From Rikenellaceae bacterium (lineage in GTDB: Bacteria; Bacteroidota; Bacteroidia; Bacteroidales; Rikenellaceae), in contig JAJBUQ010000019.1 of the NCBI GenBank assembly GCA_020860245.1, forward strand, positions 131,921 to 195,920: 64,000 nt of DNA, in the 5' to 3' direction. A program made the translations under genes and the position numbers. The notes under the pieces were generated by a model, which worked only from the letters and a program-made list of their open reading frames with translations, searched no databases and was not told the DNA's origin. The number at the start of each line of letters is the position of its first letter. Position 1 is the stretch's first letter. Positions 17,439-24,977 of this stretch are shown here, in pieces.

Positions 17439-18116
17439 TTATTGGTCGAACTTATATCCTACGCCCTTGATAGTCACGATGTATTCTTCTCCGATCTTCT
17501 CGCGCAACTTCCGGATATGTACGTCGATAGTACGATCTCCGACAATCACGTTGCTCCCCCAAACGTTTGAGAATATTTCTTCTCGAGAGAAGACCTTCTG
17601 AGGTTTAGAGTAGAGCAATGCGAGAAGTTCGAATTCCTTCCTCGGAAGATTTATCTCCTGTCCGTCTTTCATGACGTGATACCTCTCCCTGTCGATCACG
17701 ATTTTTCCTGGTTCCTCCTCGTCAGCGGATAAGCAATTGTCTCCGTATGCTCTCTTGAGGAGTGCCTTAATTCTGCTGGTCAGAACTTTAATCCTTATAG
17801 GTTTGGAAATATAATCGTCTGCGCCTGCCTCGAATCCGGCGATTTGAGAATAGTCTTCATTCCTTGCCGAGAGGAATGCGATTGCGGTTTTCTCGAGTTT
17901 TTTGTGCATCCGCATCTCCTGACAGGTCTCGATGCCGTCCATCTCAGGCATCATTACATCGAGGAGGATAAGGTGGGGGTCGGTCTCCAGCGCTTTGTCC
18001 AACGCTTCTTTGCCGTTGGACGCAGTATAGACTGTAAATTCTTCTTTTTTAAGATTGTAGCTCACGAATTCGAGAATATCCACTTCATCGTCGACGATCA
18101 GTATTTTATAATCCAT
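17439..18116 (-). CDS. OmpR/PhoB-family response regulator
   Basis: 225 residues. The receiver domain has the acidic pocket DDE at 9-11, phospho-acceptor Asp53 (LLDVMMPEMDG), Ser/Thr in FLSARNED and Lys in YISKPI. The C-terminal winged helix (about 125-225) has FELLALLYSKPQKVFSREEIF and the recognition helix DRTIDVHIRKLREKIG. It binds DNA when phosphorylated. No kinase is adjacent in the same operon. The PhoR-like kinase at 20419-21468 is the nearest plausible partner, which is inference. Targets are unknown, although the next gene encodes OmpA. Confidence 0.92.
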   Translation of the reverse strand: MDYKILIVDDEVDILEFVSYNLKKEEFTVYTASNGKEALDKALETDPHLILLDVMMPEMDGIETCQEMRMHKKLEKTAIAFLSARNEDYSQIAGFEAGADDYISKPIRIKVLTSRIKALLKRAYGDNCLSADEEEPGKIVIDRERYHVMKDGQEINLPRKEFELLALLYSKPQKVFSREEIFSNVWGSNVIVGDRTIDVHIRKLREKIGEEYIVTIKGVGYKFDQ

Positions 18117-18198
18117 CTGTTAAATAATTATTATCGCAAGTTAAACAATTTAATGTTAATTTATTGTTACCGTAAGATTTTCATTATGTGAATAAACA

Positions 18199-18224
18199 AA
18201 AAAGCAGCCCGGAGGCTGCTCTTT
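18199..18224 (-). terminator. Intrinsic terminator after the ompA-like gene
   Basis: On the minus strand a 7-bp stem AGCAGCC/GGCTGCT with a TCCG loop is followed by a run of T. It lies 20 nt past the stop of the OmpA gene. Confidence 0.85.
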
Positions 18225-18244
18225 AATTTATATTATGTTTTGGT

Positions 18245-19444
18245 TTATAAATCCATTACGATCGCTACACGGTCGAGATACATATCATTGAACGGTACTT
18301 CGTTCCATTCTCTTTCTACAACCTGAAGCTGGCTTGAGCTAACTCCGAACTCGTTTACGAGAATATCATAAACCGCTTTAGAACGTCTTAGCGAGAGAGC
18401 CTGGTTGTATTCAGGAGTACCCGTCTGACGGTCAGCGTATCCTGTTACTTTGAACTTAGCGTTAGAGCTCTTAATAACTTCAGCAACGTATTTAAGATTG
18501 ACTTTTTCTTTTCTCGATACAGTCGAAGAGTTGATGTTGAAGAAGATTGCCAATGGAGAAACTACGTGTTTTTCACTTGATTGTACGTTGTTGCCCTGAT
18601 TAGCGCGAAGTCTTTCAAGTTCCGCTCTCGATCTTTCTGCAGCATTCCTTGCATTTGCGAGTTCCCGTTCGAGGCTTCCGATTTTGCTTTCATAAGCGTT
18701 GGCACTTGCTCTTACCGCACGGTCTACGTCAGCTTCGCTAAGACCTTTGTCGAATCCGCGCTTCTTGAATTTGTAAGTAAATCCGAGAGTTACAGTTGAC
18801 AAACCGTCAAGACGTCCGCTCGTTACACCGTCGAGGTCGTCACTCGCTATCATGTGTTTCATTTCGATGTTGAAATCGACAGCATCCGAGAGACGGAATT
18901 TGTGGATTAAACCGAACGTTGCAGAGATCTCGTTGCGTTTACGATCGTGTTCGTCTTTGAACGCATGTACTATACCGAGACCCATATAAGGAATAAGTTC
19001 GTACACACGCTTCTCTTTATAACCGCCTATCGCAGCAGAAAGATTTAAAAGGAAGTCGCCGTGTACATTAACCACATTGAACCTCTCCTGGTAGAGTCCT
19101 TTGGAATCCGCGTCGCCGTATTGGTAAGGACTGTTTCCGTATCCGAATCCTCTTACGGTAAGACCGCCTCCCTGTACGCGCATCCCTATCGCAGGAGTGA
19201 ACCATTTACCGAACGAGAGCTCGTATGCTAACGTGATCCTGTCACCGAAATCGCCGTACTGATCGCTGTTACCCGAGTAAACCTGTGCACCTACCCCGGC
19301 AGAAATAAACCAGTTATCCCAAAATCCGTTGGTAAGCATGCCGTGTTTGGTATCCCTTACTTGCGCACTTGCCGTCAAAGAGCCAGCAACTAAAACAAAT
19401 AACAGTAAAAACTGTCTGAATCCAAATTTGTTCATTTTTTTCAT
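18245..19444 (-). CDS. OmpA-family outer membrane protein
   Basis: 399 residues. A signal peptide (cleavage near SLTASAQ) precedes a beta-barrel of roughly 210 residues. A coiled-coil linker follows (about 225-275: VDRAVRASANAYESKIGSLE and onward) and then a C-terminal OmpA domain (about 290-399). That domain contains IFFNINSSTVSRKEKVNL, VTGYADRQTGTPEYN and LSLRRSKAVYDIL, the peptidoglycan-binding face with the conserved Asp and Arg. It tethers the outer membrane to the wall and is commonly abundant in this phylum. It is flanked by a terminator and an unusually long upstream region, so it is likely monocistronic. Confidence 0.92.
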   Translation of the reverse strand: MKKMNKFGFRQFLLLFVLVAGSLTASAQVRDTKHGMLTNGFWDNWFISAGVGAQVYSGNSDQYGDFGDRITLAYELSFGKWFTPAIGMRVQGGGLTVRGFGYGNSPYQYGDADSKGLYQERFNVVNVHGDFLLNLSAAIGGYKEKRVYELIPYMGLGIVHAFKDEHDRKRNEISATFGLIHKFRLSDAVDFNIEMKHMIASDDLDGVTSGRLDGLSTVTLGFTYKFKKRGFDKGLSEADVDRAVRASANAYESKIGSLERELANARNAAERSRAELERLRANQGNNVQSSEKHVVSPLAIFFNINSSTVSRKEKVNLKYVAEVIKSSNAKFKVTGYADRQTGTPEYNQALSLRRSKAVYDILVNEFGVSSSQLQVVEREWNEVPFNDMYLDRVAIVMDL

Positions 19445-19819
19445 AAGATATAGATTTTGTTTTTAATAGTTTCGTACCATTCGAACGCCTCCCGGAGTTC
19501 TTGTGTCCCATTATTACATAGTTAATTATATATGTTTTTACAGTCAATTTCAGTGCCGAATTCCGTGGGGTAAAGTATCATAAATTTTTTCGTTCGTCCG
19601 TAATGTAAACGGTCGTATTTGTAATGTAAACGGTCGTATTTGTCTCGGTTTTTGGGTTCGGAATTTTAAATAATTATTTTTTCTTTTGATAACGATTCAA
19701 ATTTATTGCCAAAAATGTATTTTTACGGATATTTTATTGTTTTTGACTCGAAACGGAAAATTTATCCGTAAAACATAATACCTAACGCAATAATTAAACC
19801 TTTTTTTAATTGGGACACT
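19445..19819. other. 375-bp AT-rich intergenic region between ompA and the acetyltransferase gene
   Basis: No convincing gene. It holds the divergent upstream regions of two operons and a 21-bp tandem duplication (19600-19641). A motif CAAATTTA at 19698-19705 (TAAATTTG on the minus strand) could be a distant -7 element for ompA, but it has no matching -33 box. Confidence 0.5.
19600..19641. repeat. Tandem duplication of a 21-bp unit
   Basis: The unit GTAATGTAAACGGTCGTATTT occurs twice, head to tail and without mismatch (19600-19620 and 19621-19641). The period of 21 bp equals two helical turns. Confidence 0.95.
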
Positions 19820-20419
19820 ATGGAAAATATCCGAAAAAGCGAATGGGATAAACTCCTCGCCTGCGAACCACATAATACAACCGACTCTCAATTGGCGATG
19901 CTAAGGAGAAGATGCCGCCGCCTGCTGAATATATACAATAATATGGAGGACGATGATGTCAAAAGGAAGGAGGTCATGGAAGAGTTGCTTATGAAGCCGC
20001 TCGGATCTGATTTTTTTATCCAACCCCCGTTTTACTGCGATTACGGAATCAATATCCATGTGGGCAAAAATTTTATGGCTAACTTTGACTGCGTTATCCT
20101 CGATTGCGCTCCGGTATATATCGGTGATAATGTCCTCCTTGCCCCTAAGGTGCAGATATATGCGGTAGGACACCCTACAGATCCCGTTACGAGAAGTCAA
20201 CCGATAGATATCGGAAAAACCGTACGGATAGGCAGCAATGTATGGATAGGCGGAGGAGCCATAATACTTCCCGGAGTTACGATAGGGGATAATACTATAA
20301 TAGGGGCAGGAAGCGTCGTCACCAAAGATGTGGAGCCTGACGTTATCGCCGCCGGTAATCCGTGCCGTGTGATAAGGAAATTGGATCCGTCGGAATATGG
20401 TAAAAGAATGATGATTTGA
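19820..20419 (+). CDS. maa: Maltose/galactoside O-acetyltransferase family (hexapeptide repeat)
   Basis: 199 residues. It has an N-terminal Mac domain (KSEWDKLLACEPHNTTDSQL with the usual short helices) followed by a left-handed beta-helix of hexapeptide repeats: IHVGKNFMANFDCVILD, IGDNVLLAPKVQIYAVGHP, VWIGGGAIILPGVTIGDNTI. His in GHP is the catalytic base of the LacA/Maa family. It transfers acetyl from acetyl-CoA to a sugar hydroxyl. It heads a three-gene operon with a histidine kinase (1-nt overlap) and a DUF115-like protein (4-nt overlap), so its natural substrate may be a surface glycan rather than maltose; that is inference. Confidence 0.88.
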   Translation: MENIRKSEWDKLLACEPHNTTDSQLAMLRRRCRRLLNIYNNMEDDDVKRKEVMEELLMKPLGSDFFIQPPFYCDYGINIHVGKNFMANFDCVILDCAPVYIGDNVLLAPKVQIYAVGHPTDPVTRSQPIDIGKTVRIGSNVWIGGGAIILPGVTIGDNTIIGAGSVVTKDVEPDVIAAGNPCRVIRKLDPSEYGKRMMI

Positions 20420-21468
20420 TGAAGTTTAAAATAAGAATAAAAACCATAAGCGCCGCCGCTGCCGTAATCGGTGTGGCCGCCGTCCTCATATCCTCTCTGA
20501 CCGTTGCTGTCGCCGGAGGCGGTCTGTTGAGAGGGGTGATCGCATGTACAGTTACGTTTATAGGTGTATTCCTTGTGTCACGGTTCATAATAATACGATT
20601 TTTTATTTATAAAATAAAACCGTTGTACCGTATAATTACGGCAAAAGACGTATCGACAAAAAAATTGCAGACGGATCATGCGGATAATGACCATATCGTA
20701 GAGGATGTCAAAGACGAGCTTACCGATTGGGCCAACCGTAAATCGGAAGAGATAGCGCATCTGAAGGATAATGAACGCTACCGAAGGGAGTTCCTTGGAA
20801 ACGTGTCGCACGAAATAAAGACTCCGGTATTTACAATTCAGGGTTATATTCTTACTCTACTGGACGGAGCGCTTGAGGACAAGGAGATAAACAGGTTGTA
20901 CCTCGAAAGAACGGAAAAAAATATAGACCGCCTGATTAACATAATTAACGATCTGGACGATATCAGCAAACTCGAGAGCGGCGAAATAGTTCTGAATTAT
21001 TCCAAGTTTGACGTTGTCGCTCTGGCGAGAGATATTGCCGATTCTCTCGAAATAGATGCGCAGAAGAATAACATCGATATAAAAGTTAACCATTCCCACA
21101 CTTCTCCGATATTGGTATATGCGGATAAATCCCATATTGAACAGGTGTTGGTGAACCTGATAACCAACTCGATAAAATACGGAATAAACGGAGGACGCAC
21201 GGATATAAATTTCATAGACCTGATAGACAATGTAGTAGTGGAGGTAGAGGATAACGGTATCGGTATCGACAGAGCGGAACACGCACGCATATTCGAAAGA
21301 TTTTATCGTGTGGATAAGAGTCGTTCGAGAGCGCAGGGGGGAACTGGGCTCGGTCTTGCTATCGTGAAACATATTATCGAGGCGCACGGCGAAAAAGTCA
21401 CCATGCGGAGCGAACCGGGCAGAGGCACGGTATTCTCATTCACCCTTACAAAATTCCCGTCGCGATGA
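20419..21468 (+). CDS. PhoR-like sensor histidine kinase
   Basis: 349 residues from ATG 20419, whose first base is the last base of the maa stop (TGATG). Two N-terminal membrane helices leave almost no periplasmic domain. The HisKA box REFLGNVSHEIKTPVFT carries His131. The HATPase domain has the N box NLITNSIKYG, G1 VEDNGIGID, and G2 GGTGLGLAIVKHI. With so short an outer loop it probably senses the membrane or an intracellular cue. The response regulator at 17439-18116 is the nearest candidate partner. The TTG three bases earlier is a possible but less likely start. Confidence 0.92.
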   Translation: MKFKIRIKTISAAAAVIGVAAVLISSLTVAVAGGGLLRGVIACTVTFIGVFLVSRFIIIRFFIYKIKPLYRIITAKDVSTKKLQTDHADNDHIVEDVKDELTDWANRKSEEIAHLKDNERYRREFLGNVSHEIKTPVFTIQGYILTLLDGALEDKEINRLYLERTEKNIDRLINIINDLDDISKLESGEIVLNYSKFDVVALARDIADSLEIDAQKNNIDIKVNHSHTSPILVYADKSHIEQVLVNLITNSIKYGINGGRTDINFIDLIDNVVVEVEDNGIGIDRAEHARIFERFYRVDKSRSRAQGGTGLGLAIVKHIIEAHGEKVTMRSEPGRGTVFSFTLTKFPSR

Positions 21469-22316
21469 TTCTGGTAAATAAAATCGAAAATCTTATCCAA
21501 AACTCTTCCGGTGTTTGCAAAGCGATAGGCGGAGTTGTAAAAGTAATAGCCTTTTCGACGTTGAAGACAAGGTTTTATAGAGAAATCGTGAGATCGTCCG
21601 ATGAGATAGTTGTCTTGGGGAATGGTCCGTCGCTTAAAAATTTTTTAGAATTCAAGGGGAATTTTTTAGAGGACAAAGAGGTGTTTTGTGTTAATTTCTC
21701 CGTAGAATCCGAATACTTCGAAATTTTAAAACCCCGGTTCTATATCGCTACCGATCCTGCGGTATTTAACGATAAAGATTTTGCGAAACGATTATTCGGT
21801 GGTCTTGCAGAGAAGACAAACTGGGAATTAAATCTCTTCGTACCATACAGATTTAAGAATGGCAGTTGGGTTAAATACCTTCAGGAAAACGGTCGCATTA
21901 AAATACATTACATTAATACAACGCCTGTCGAAGGGACGTTCGATATTTGCAAGGGAATTTATAGGAAAAAACTCGGAATGCCGCGTCCGCAGAATATTTT
22001 AGTTCCAGCCCTTATGGTCTCCCTGTGGTCCGGTTTTAAAATAATATATACGGCAGGGGTAGAGCACTCGTGGCATAACCAAATATGGGTCAATGACAAT
22101 AATGAATTGATGATAAACGATGTTCATTTTTACGACGATAATAAAGATAAGGTCCGCAGGCACGGCAGTTTTGATATGTCGTCGCTTCTATATAGGCTTG
22201 CCGCAGCGTTTAACAGTTATTCTATCGTGGAAAAATTCAGTCGAACAGTGAATGCGCGTATATATAATATTACTGAAGGTTCGTTCATTGATGCCTTCGA
22301 GAGGAAAAAAATATAA
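21465..22316 (+). CDS. DUF115/MptE- or GT42-like protein, candidate glycosyltransferase
   Basis: 283 residues without signal or membrane segments. The nucleotide-binding-like loop IVVLGNGPSLKNF lies near residue 48. It is followed by VFCVNFSVESEYFEILKPRFYIATDPAVF and later by a stretch around ALMVSLWSGFKIIYTAGVEHSW. This order (GNGPSL loop, N-F/D-P, late hydrophobic strand with a GxD/GxE-type turn) is shared by DUF115 proteins, which include Maf flagellin glycosyltransferases using pseudaminate, and by GT42 sialyltransferases. A role in adding a nonulosonic acid would fit pseF/pseG in the window but is inference. It overlaps the kinase gene by 4 nt. Confidence 0.55.
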   Translation: MILVNKIENLIQNSSGVCKAIGGVVKVIAFSTLKTRFYREIVRSSDEIVVLGNGPSLKNFLEFKGNFLEDKEVFCVNFSVESEYFEILKPRFYIATDPAVFNDKDFAKRLFGGLAEKTNWELNLFVPYRFKNGSWVKYLQENGRIKIHYINTTPVEGTFDICKGIYRKKLGMPRPQNILVPALMVSLWSGFKIIYTAGVEHSWHNQIWVNDNNELMINDVHFYDDNKDKVRRHGSFDMSSLLYRLAAAFNSYSIVEKFSRTVNARIYNITEGSFIDAFERKKI

Positions 22317-22346
22317 AAAAAACTTCCGTGTAACGGAAGGTTTTCT
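22317..22346. terminator. Bidirectional intrinsic terminator
   Basis: The stem AACTTCCGT/ACGGAAGGTT has one bulged base and a 3-nt loop, with A and T runs on the two sides. It separates the DUF115-like gene from the convergent lipoprotein gene. Confidence 0.85.
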
Positions 22347-22362
22347 ATTTTATATAAAGAGT

Positions 22363-23460
22363 TTATCTATTGATAAAGTAGAGGAAAAAAGGATTGACCC
22401 CGACTGTGTATGAGTTTTGTCTGACACCCTGAACACTGTATTCATATACTCTGCCGTTAGATGAGTAATCGGTCTCGGTAACGAATATAGTGTGGTATGG
22501 AGAATACGCTAAATTATAAAGGTAGTTTGTCACATCGGTTTTAAATATGATAGCGTCGTTCCAACCTGGTGCGGTTGTCGAAATTGAAGCTATATAAGTT
22601 TCCGTTGTCGATCCATTCTCTTTTTCAAGATTGAAATATAGTCTGTCTCCTGCCGGATTTACCGACAGACGTGAAGAATATTCGTTCGGATAATATCCGT
22701 CTTCCTCTATATCTTCGAAAGCAAGGGTACGTTCTATTTCCAAAGAAGAAGGATTCATCCTTACCAGGCTGTCCCGTGTGAATATCCATAAATAATATTC
22801 ACTGTCTACAATGAGTTTTGTACGTTCGAGAGGTTCGATATCGTCGACTCTCCGGATGCTTGAGGTTTCTATATTTGATATGGGAGTGAAGTACAAGCCC
22901 GATTCAAATCCGTCTTCCGTCCATTCGGCAGTTATAAAGAATAATCTGTTCGAAACGAAGGCCATCTCGTAAGCGGCTCCTGCGGTGGATATCTCTTTAT
23001 AAATCTCGTTTTCTTCGTAATTTAGAAGATATATTTTGTTGGATACTTGTCCCGAAACAGCTGCTAATTTGTTATTGCTGTCGATGAGGCATATCGAATA
23101 AGGAGTAGCGCATGTAATTACGTCCTCTACCTCGAAGGATTCTCCGTCGAGTACCTCGATTTTATTAGACCCGTTTACCGTGAGATAAAAATCTTCTCCC
23201 AATGCGAATAGGCCTTGTCCGATGCTTCCAAGCCTCTTTTTATTAATATCGTAATATATGTCCGACTTGACCGTATTATCCACCATAATTGCTGAAATGG
23301 TAGAATTACTGCTGCCGAGGCTGCCCTCGTTTACAACCAGCACTTTGACCAGTTCATCGTCCGGAGTTACTATGGTGTTGTCATCGTCATTGTCGGAACA
23401 ACCAGCAAATACCAATACCGAGAGTATTGTTGCGATCGATAAGTAACTTAGTTTTTTCAT
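22363..23460 (-). CDS. YncE-like beta-propeller lipoprotein (DUF5074 type)
   Basis: 365 residues with lipobox VFAGC (Cys20) and an acidic linker. The mature part is a series of about seven blade-like repeats, for example VLVVNEGSLGSSNSTISA, FYLTVNGSNKIEVLDG and ITCATPYSICLIDSNNKLAA. These match DUF5074/YncE-type propellers that accompany TonB-dependent receptors, often in cofactor-uptake loci of this phylum. Here there is no receptor next to it. No enzymatic motif is visible and the ligand is unknown. It has its own promoter and terminator, so it is monocistronic. Confidence 0.75.
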   Translation of the reverse strand: MKKLSYLSIATILSVLVFAGCSDNDDDNTIVTPDDELVKVLVVNEGSLGSSNSTISAIMVDNTVKSDIYYDINKKRLGSIGQGLFALGEDFYLTVNGSNKIEVLDGESFEVEDVITCATPYSICLIDSNNKLAAVSGQVSNKIYLLNYEENEIYKEISTAGAAYEMAFVSNRLFFITAEWTEDGFESGLYFTPISNIETSSIRRVDDIEPLERTKLIVDSEYYLWIFTRDSLVRMNPSSLEIERTLAFEDIEEDGYYPNEYSSRLSVNPAGDRLYFNLEKENGSTTETYIASISTTAPGWNDAIIFKTDVTNYLYNLAYSPYHTIFVTETDYSSNGRVYEYSVQGVRQNSYTVGVNPFFLYFINR

Positions 23461-23754
23461 TTTAGTATTATCTTAATTTGTACAAATGTATATTATGTTT
23501 TTAAATTACAATAAAAACCATGCCTCATTGGTTAATTAATTAGATTAATTTTAAGATGTGATTACATACTGTAATGTTGCATCTTTAAAATTCCGGATGT
23601 GATTTATCACAAGCAGCAATGATGTATAGTAAATTTCGATTACGCAGTATACCCCTGTGCCGCGATATTAATTCTTTGCTACATTGCAAATTTTCGTCCA
23701 ATTAACTCCTTCTCCCTTAGGCCCGGAGTCACAAAATTAATGTGCATGCCGTAA
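23461..23754. other. AT-rich intergenic region between the propeller lipoprotein and tRNA-Arg
   Basis: I see no gene. It holds the lipoprotein promoter (23483-23512) and an imperfect inverted repeat around 23551-23586 (AAGATG...CATCTT outside, ATTACA...TGTAAT inside) of unknown role. There is no recognisable cobalamin riboswitch core. Confidence 0.4.
23483..23512 (-). promoter_or_regulatory. Promoter for the propeller lipoprotein
   Basis: TACATTTG on the minus strand (23490-23483) matches the -7 box; a partial -33 box ATTG lies 18 nt upstream. The leader would be about 20 nt. Confidence 0.5.
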
Positions 23755-23803
23755 TTAAAAAATAAACACCGTTACCTATATCGGCGACGGCGTTTATTTT
23801 TTG
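23755..23803 (-). terminator. Terminator following tRNA-Arg
   Basis: On the minus strand the arms AATAAACGCCGT and ACGGTGTTTATT pair over 12 bp with one G-U, and the second arm is followed by a T run. It lies directly after the tRNA 3' end. Confidence 0.8.
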
Positions 23804-23877
23804 TGATCCGGATAGGATTCGAACCTATGGCCTACAGATTAGAAATCTGTTGCTCTATCCAGCTGAGCTACCGGACC
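23804..23877 (-). tRNA. tRNA-Arg (anticodon TCT)
   Basis: A complete cloverleaf of 74 nt reads on the minus strand. The acceptor GGTCCGG/CCGGATC has one G-T pair and A as discriminator. The D arm is GCTC...GAGC, the anticodon stem ACAGA/TCTGT encloses the loop TTTCTAA with anticodon TCT, and the T arm contains GGTTCGAATCC. CCA is not encoded. It decodes AGA. Confidence 0.96.
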
Positions 23878-24011
23878 GTTGTTTTTTCGTTTGGCAAAAG
23901 TATGAATTTACTTTTATTTTTCCAAAAAATAATTTTATTAAAAAAGTAAATCTTAATTTGCAGGTAATCAAGGTTATAATTTTACAGAATAAAAATTATT
24001 TAAATTAAAGC

Positions 24012-24030
24012 TACTATGTATAGCATAGTA
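24012..24030. promoter_or_regulatory. Palindrome in the pspC-padR promoter, candidate PadR operator
   Basis: TACTATG-5 nt-CATAGTA is a perfect inverted repeat of 7-bp arms. It covers the place where the -33 box should be for the -7 element at 24045. A second near-palindrome lies at 24075-24088 (ATATAGTACTGTAT). PadR proteins bind such dyads to repress their own operon; the link here is inference. Confidence 0.55.
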
Positions 24031-24044
24031 TAAAATAATTGTAT

Positions 24045-24052
24045 TATATTTG
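24045..24052 (+). promoter_or_regulatory. -7 element before the pspC operon
   Basis: TATATTTG fits TAnnTTTG. The leader to the first ATG is about 55 nt and contains the second near-palindrome. Confidence 0.55.
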
Positions 24053-24112
24053 TGTTGTGGTAATAGTAGAAAAAATATAGTACTGTATATTAATGGTTTT
24101 AAATTTTAAGAT

Positions 24113-24643
24113 ATGAAAATTACGATCGACGTTAATCTCGGAGGTTACGCTTTCATTTTTGACAGGGATGCCTACAAACTGATGAAAGATTACCTTGACG
24201 AGATAGCCGCACGGCTTCCGGACGACGAGAAGGAAATTGCCGTAGATGTGGAACAGCGGATTGCGGATATATTGAGAGACCGGATGCCGATCTCACAACA
24301 GGTAGTGGATATCTCCATTGTCAGAAAGGCAATGGATACGATCGGTAAACCTGAGGAATTCGGTAGTCCTAAACCCGGTTTGGGAGCACTTGCCTCCAGC
24401 TTTAAAAATAGAACACCCCGGAAAATTTATCGAGACAAATCCCGTGCTATGATCGGAGGTGTATGTGCAGGTATCGCGGAGTATTTTAATATCGATGTTA
24501 CGATCGTGAGATTGATCGCCTTGTTAATTCTCCTCGTATTCGGAACGGGAATATTGGTTTACATTATTTTGTGGATCATTATCCCTCGGAAACCGCTTAT
24601 GTACGACTATTTAAAAAATAAATCTAACGGACAGGTAGTATGA
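24113..24643 (+). CDS. Short PspC-domain membrane protein
   Basis: 176 residues. The N-terminal soluble region (about 1-90) has the Bacteroidota PspC-associated motif around GGYAFIFDRDAYKLMKDYLD, with VDVEQRIADIL after it. A PspC domain follows (about 103-165) with KIYRDKSRAMIGGVCAGIAE, YFNIDVTIVRLIALL and one long membrane helix ending IIPRKP. PspC proteins act in envelope stress sensing. The same N-terminal module appears in the longer PspC protein two genes downstream, so the two are paralogues. Its stop overlaps the padR start by 4 nt. Confidence 0.88.
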   Translation: MKITIDVNLGGYAFIFDRDAYKLMKDYLDEIAARLPDDEKEIAVDVEQRIADILRDRMPISQQVVDISIVRKAMDTIGKPEEFGSPKPGLGALASSFKNRTPRKIYRDKSRAMIGGVCAGIAEYFNIDVTIVRLIALLILLVFGTGILVYIILWIIIPRKPLMYDYLKNKSNGQVV

Positions 24644-24966
24644 ATATAGAAAATGTTAAGGCCCAGATGCGTAAAGGGACGCTGGAGTACTGTATACTTG
24701 CGATTTTGTCCCGTAACGATGCGTATGCGTCCGAGATAATCTCGGAACTTAAAAGCGCCGAAATGATAATAGTAGAGGGTACTCTGTACCCATTGCTGAC
24801 ACGTCAGAAAAATCACGGACTGCTATCGTACAGGTGGGAAGAATCACCCCAGGGGCCTCCGAGAAAATACTATTCTCTTACGGAGAAGGGGCATGAAGCC
24901 CTTCATCAGCTCGATACCACGTGGGGAGAGCTTATTAGTCAGATTTCAAAGATCAGAAACGGATAA
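24640..24966 (+). CDS. PadR-family transcriptional regulator
   Basis: 108 residues. The winged-helix fold is seen in the following order: MRKGTLEYCILAILSRNDAY (helix 1), ASEIISELKSAEMIIVEGTLYPLL (recognition helix with the family motif GTLYPLL), and the wing GLLSYRWEESPQGPPRKYYSL. It is of the short PadR type without a long C-terminal helix. In this phylum such regulators sit in front of PspC genes, as here, and probably repress the operon in response to envelope stress or a small lipophilic ligand. It is coupled to the upstream pspC by overlap and lies 11 nt before the second pspC. Confidence 0.92.
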   Translation: MNIENVKAQMRKGTLEYCILAILSRNDAYASEIISELKSAEMIIVEGTLYPLLTRQKNHGLLSYRWEESPQGPPRKYYSLTEKGHEALHQLDTTWGELISQISKIRNG

Positions 24967-24977
24967 TCCTTAATAAT

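Noticed and set aside
23461..23754. Cobalamin riboswitch before the DUF5074 lipoprotein
   Set aside because: No B12-box core is visible on the minus strand, and the promoter lies only about 20 nt before the gene.
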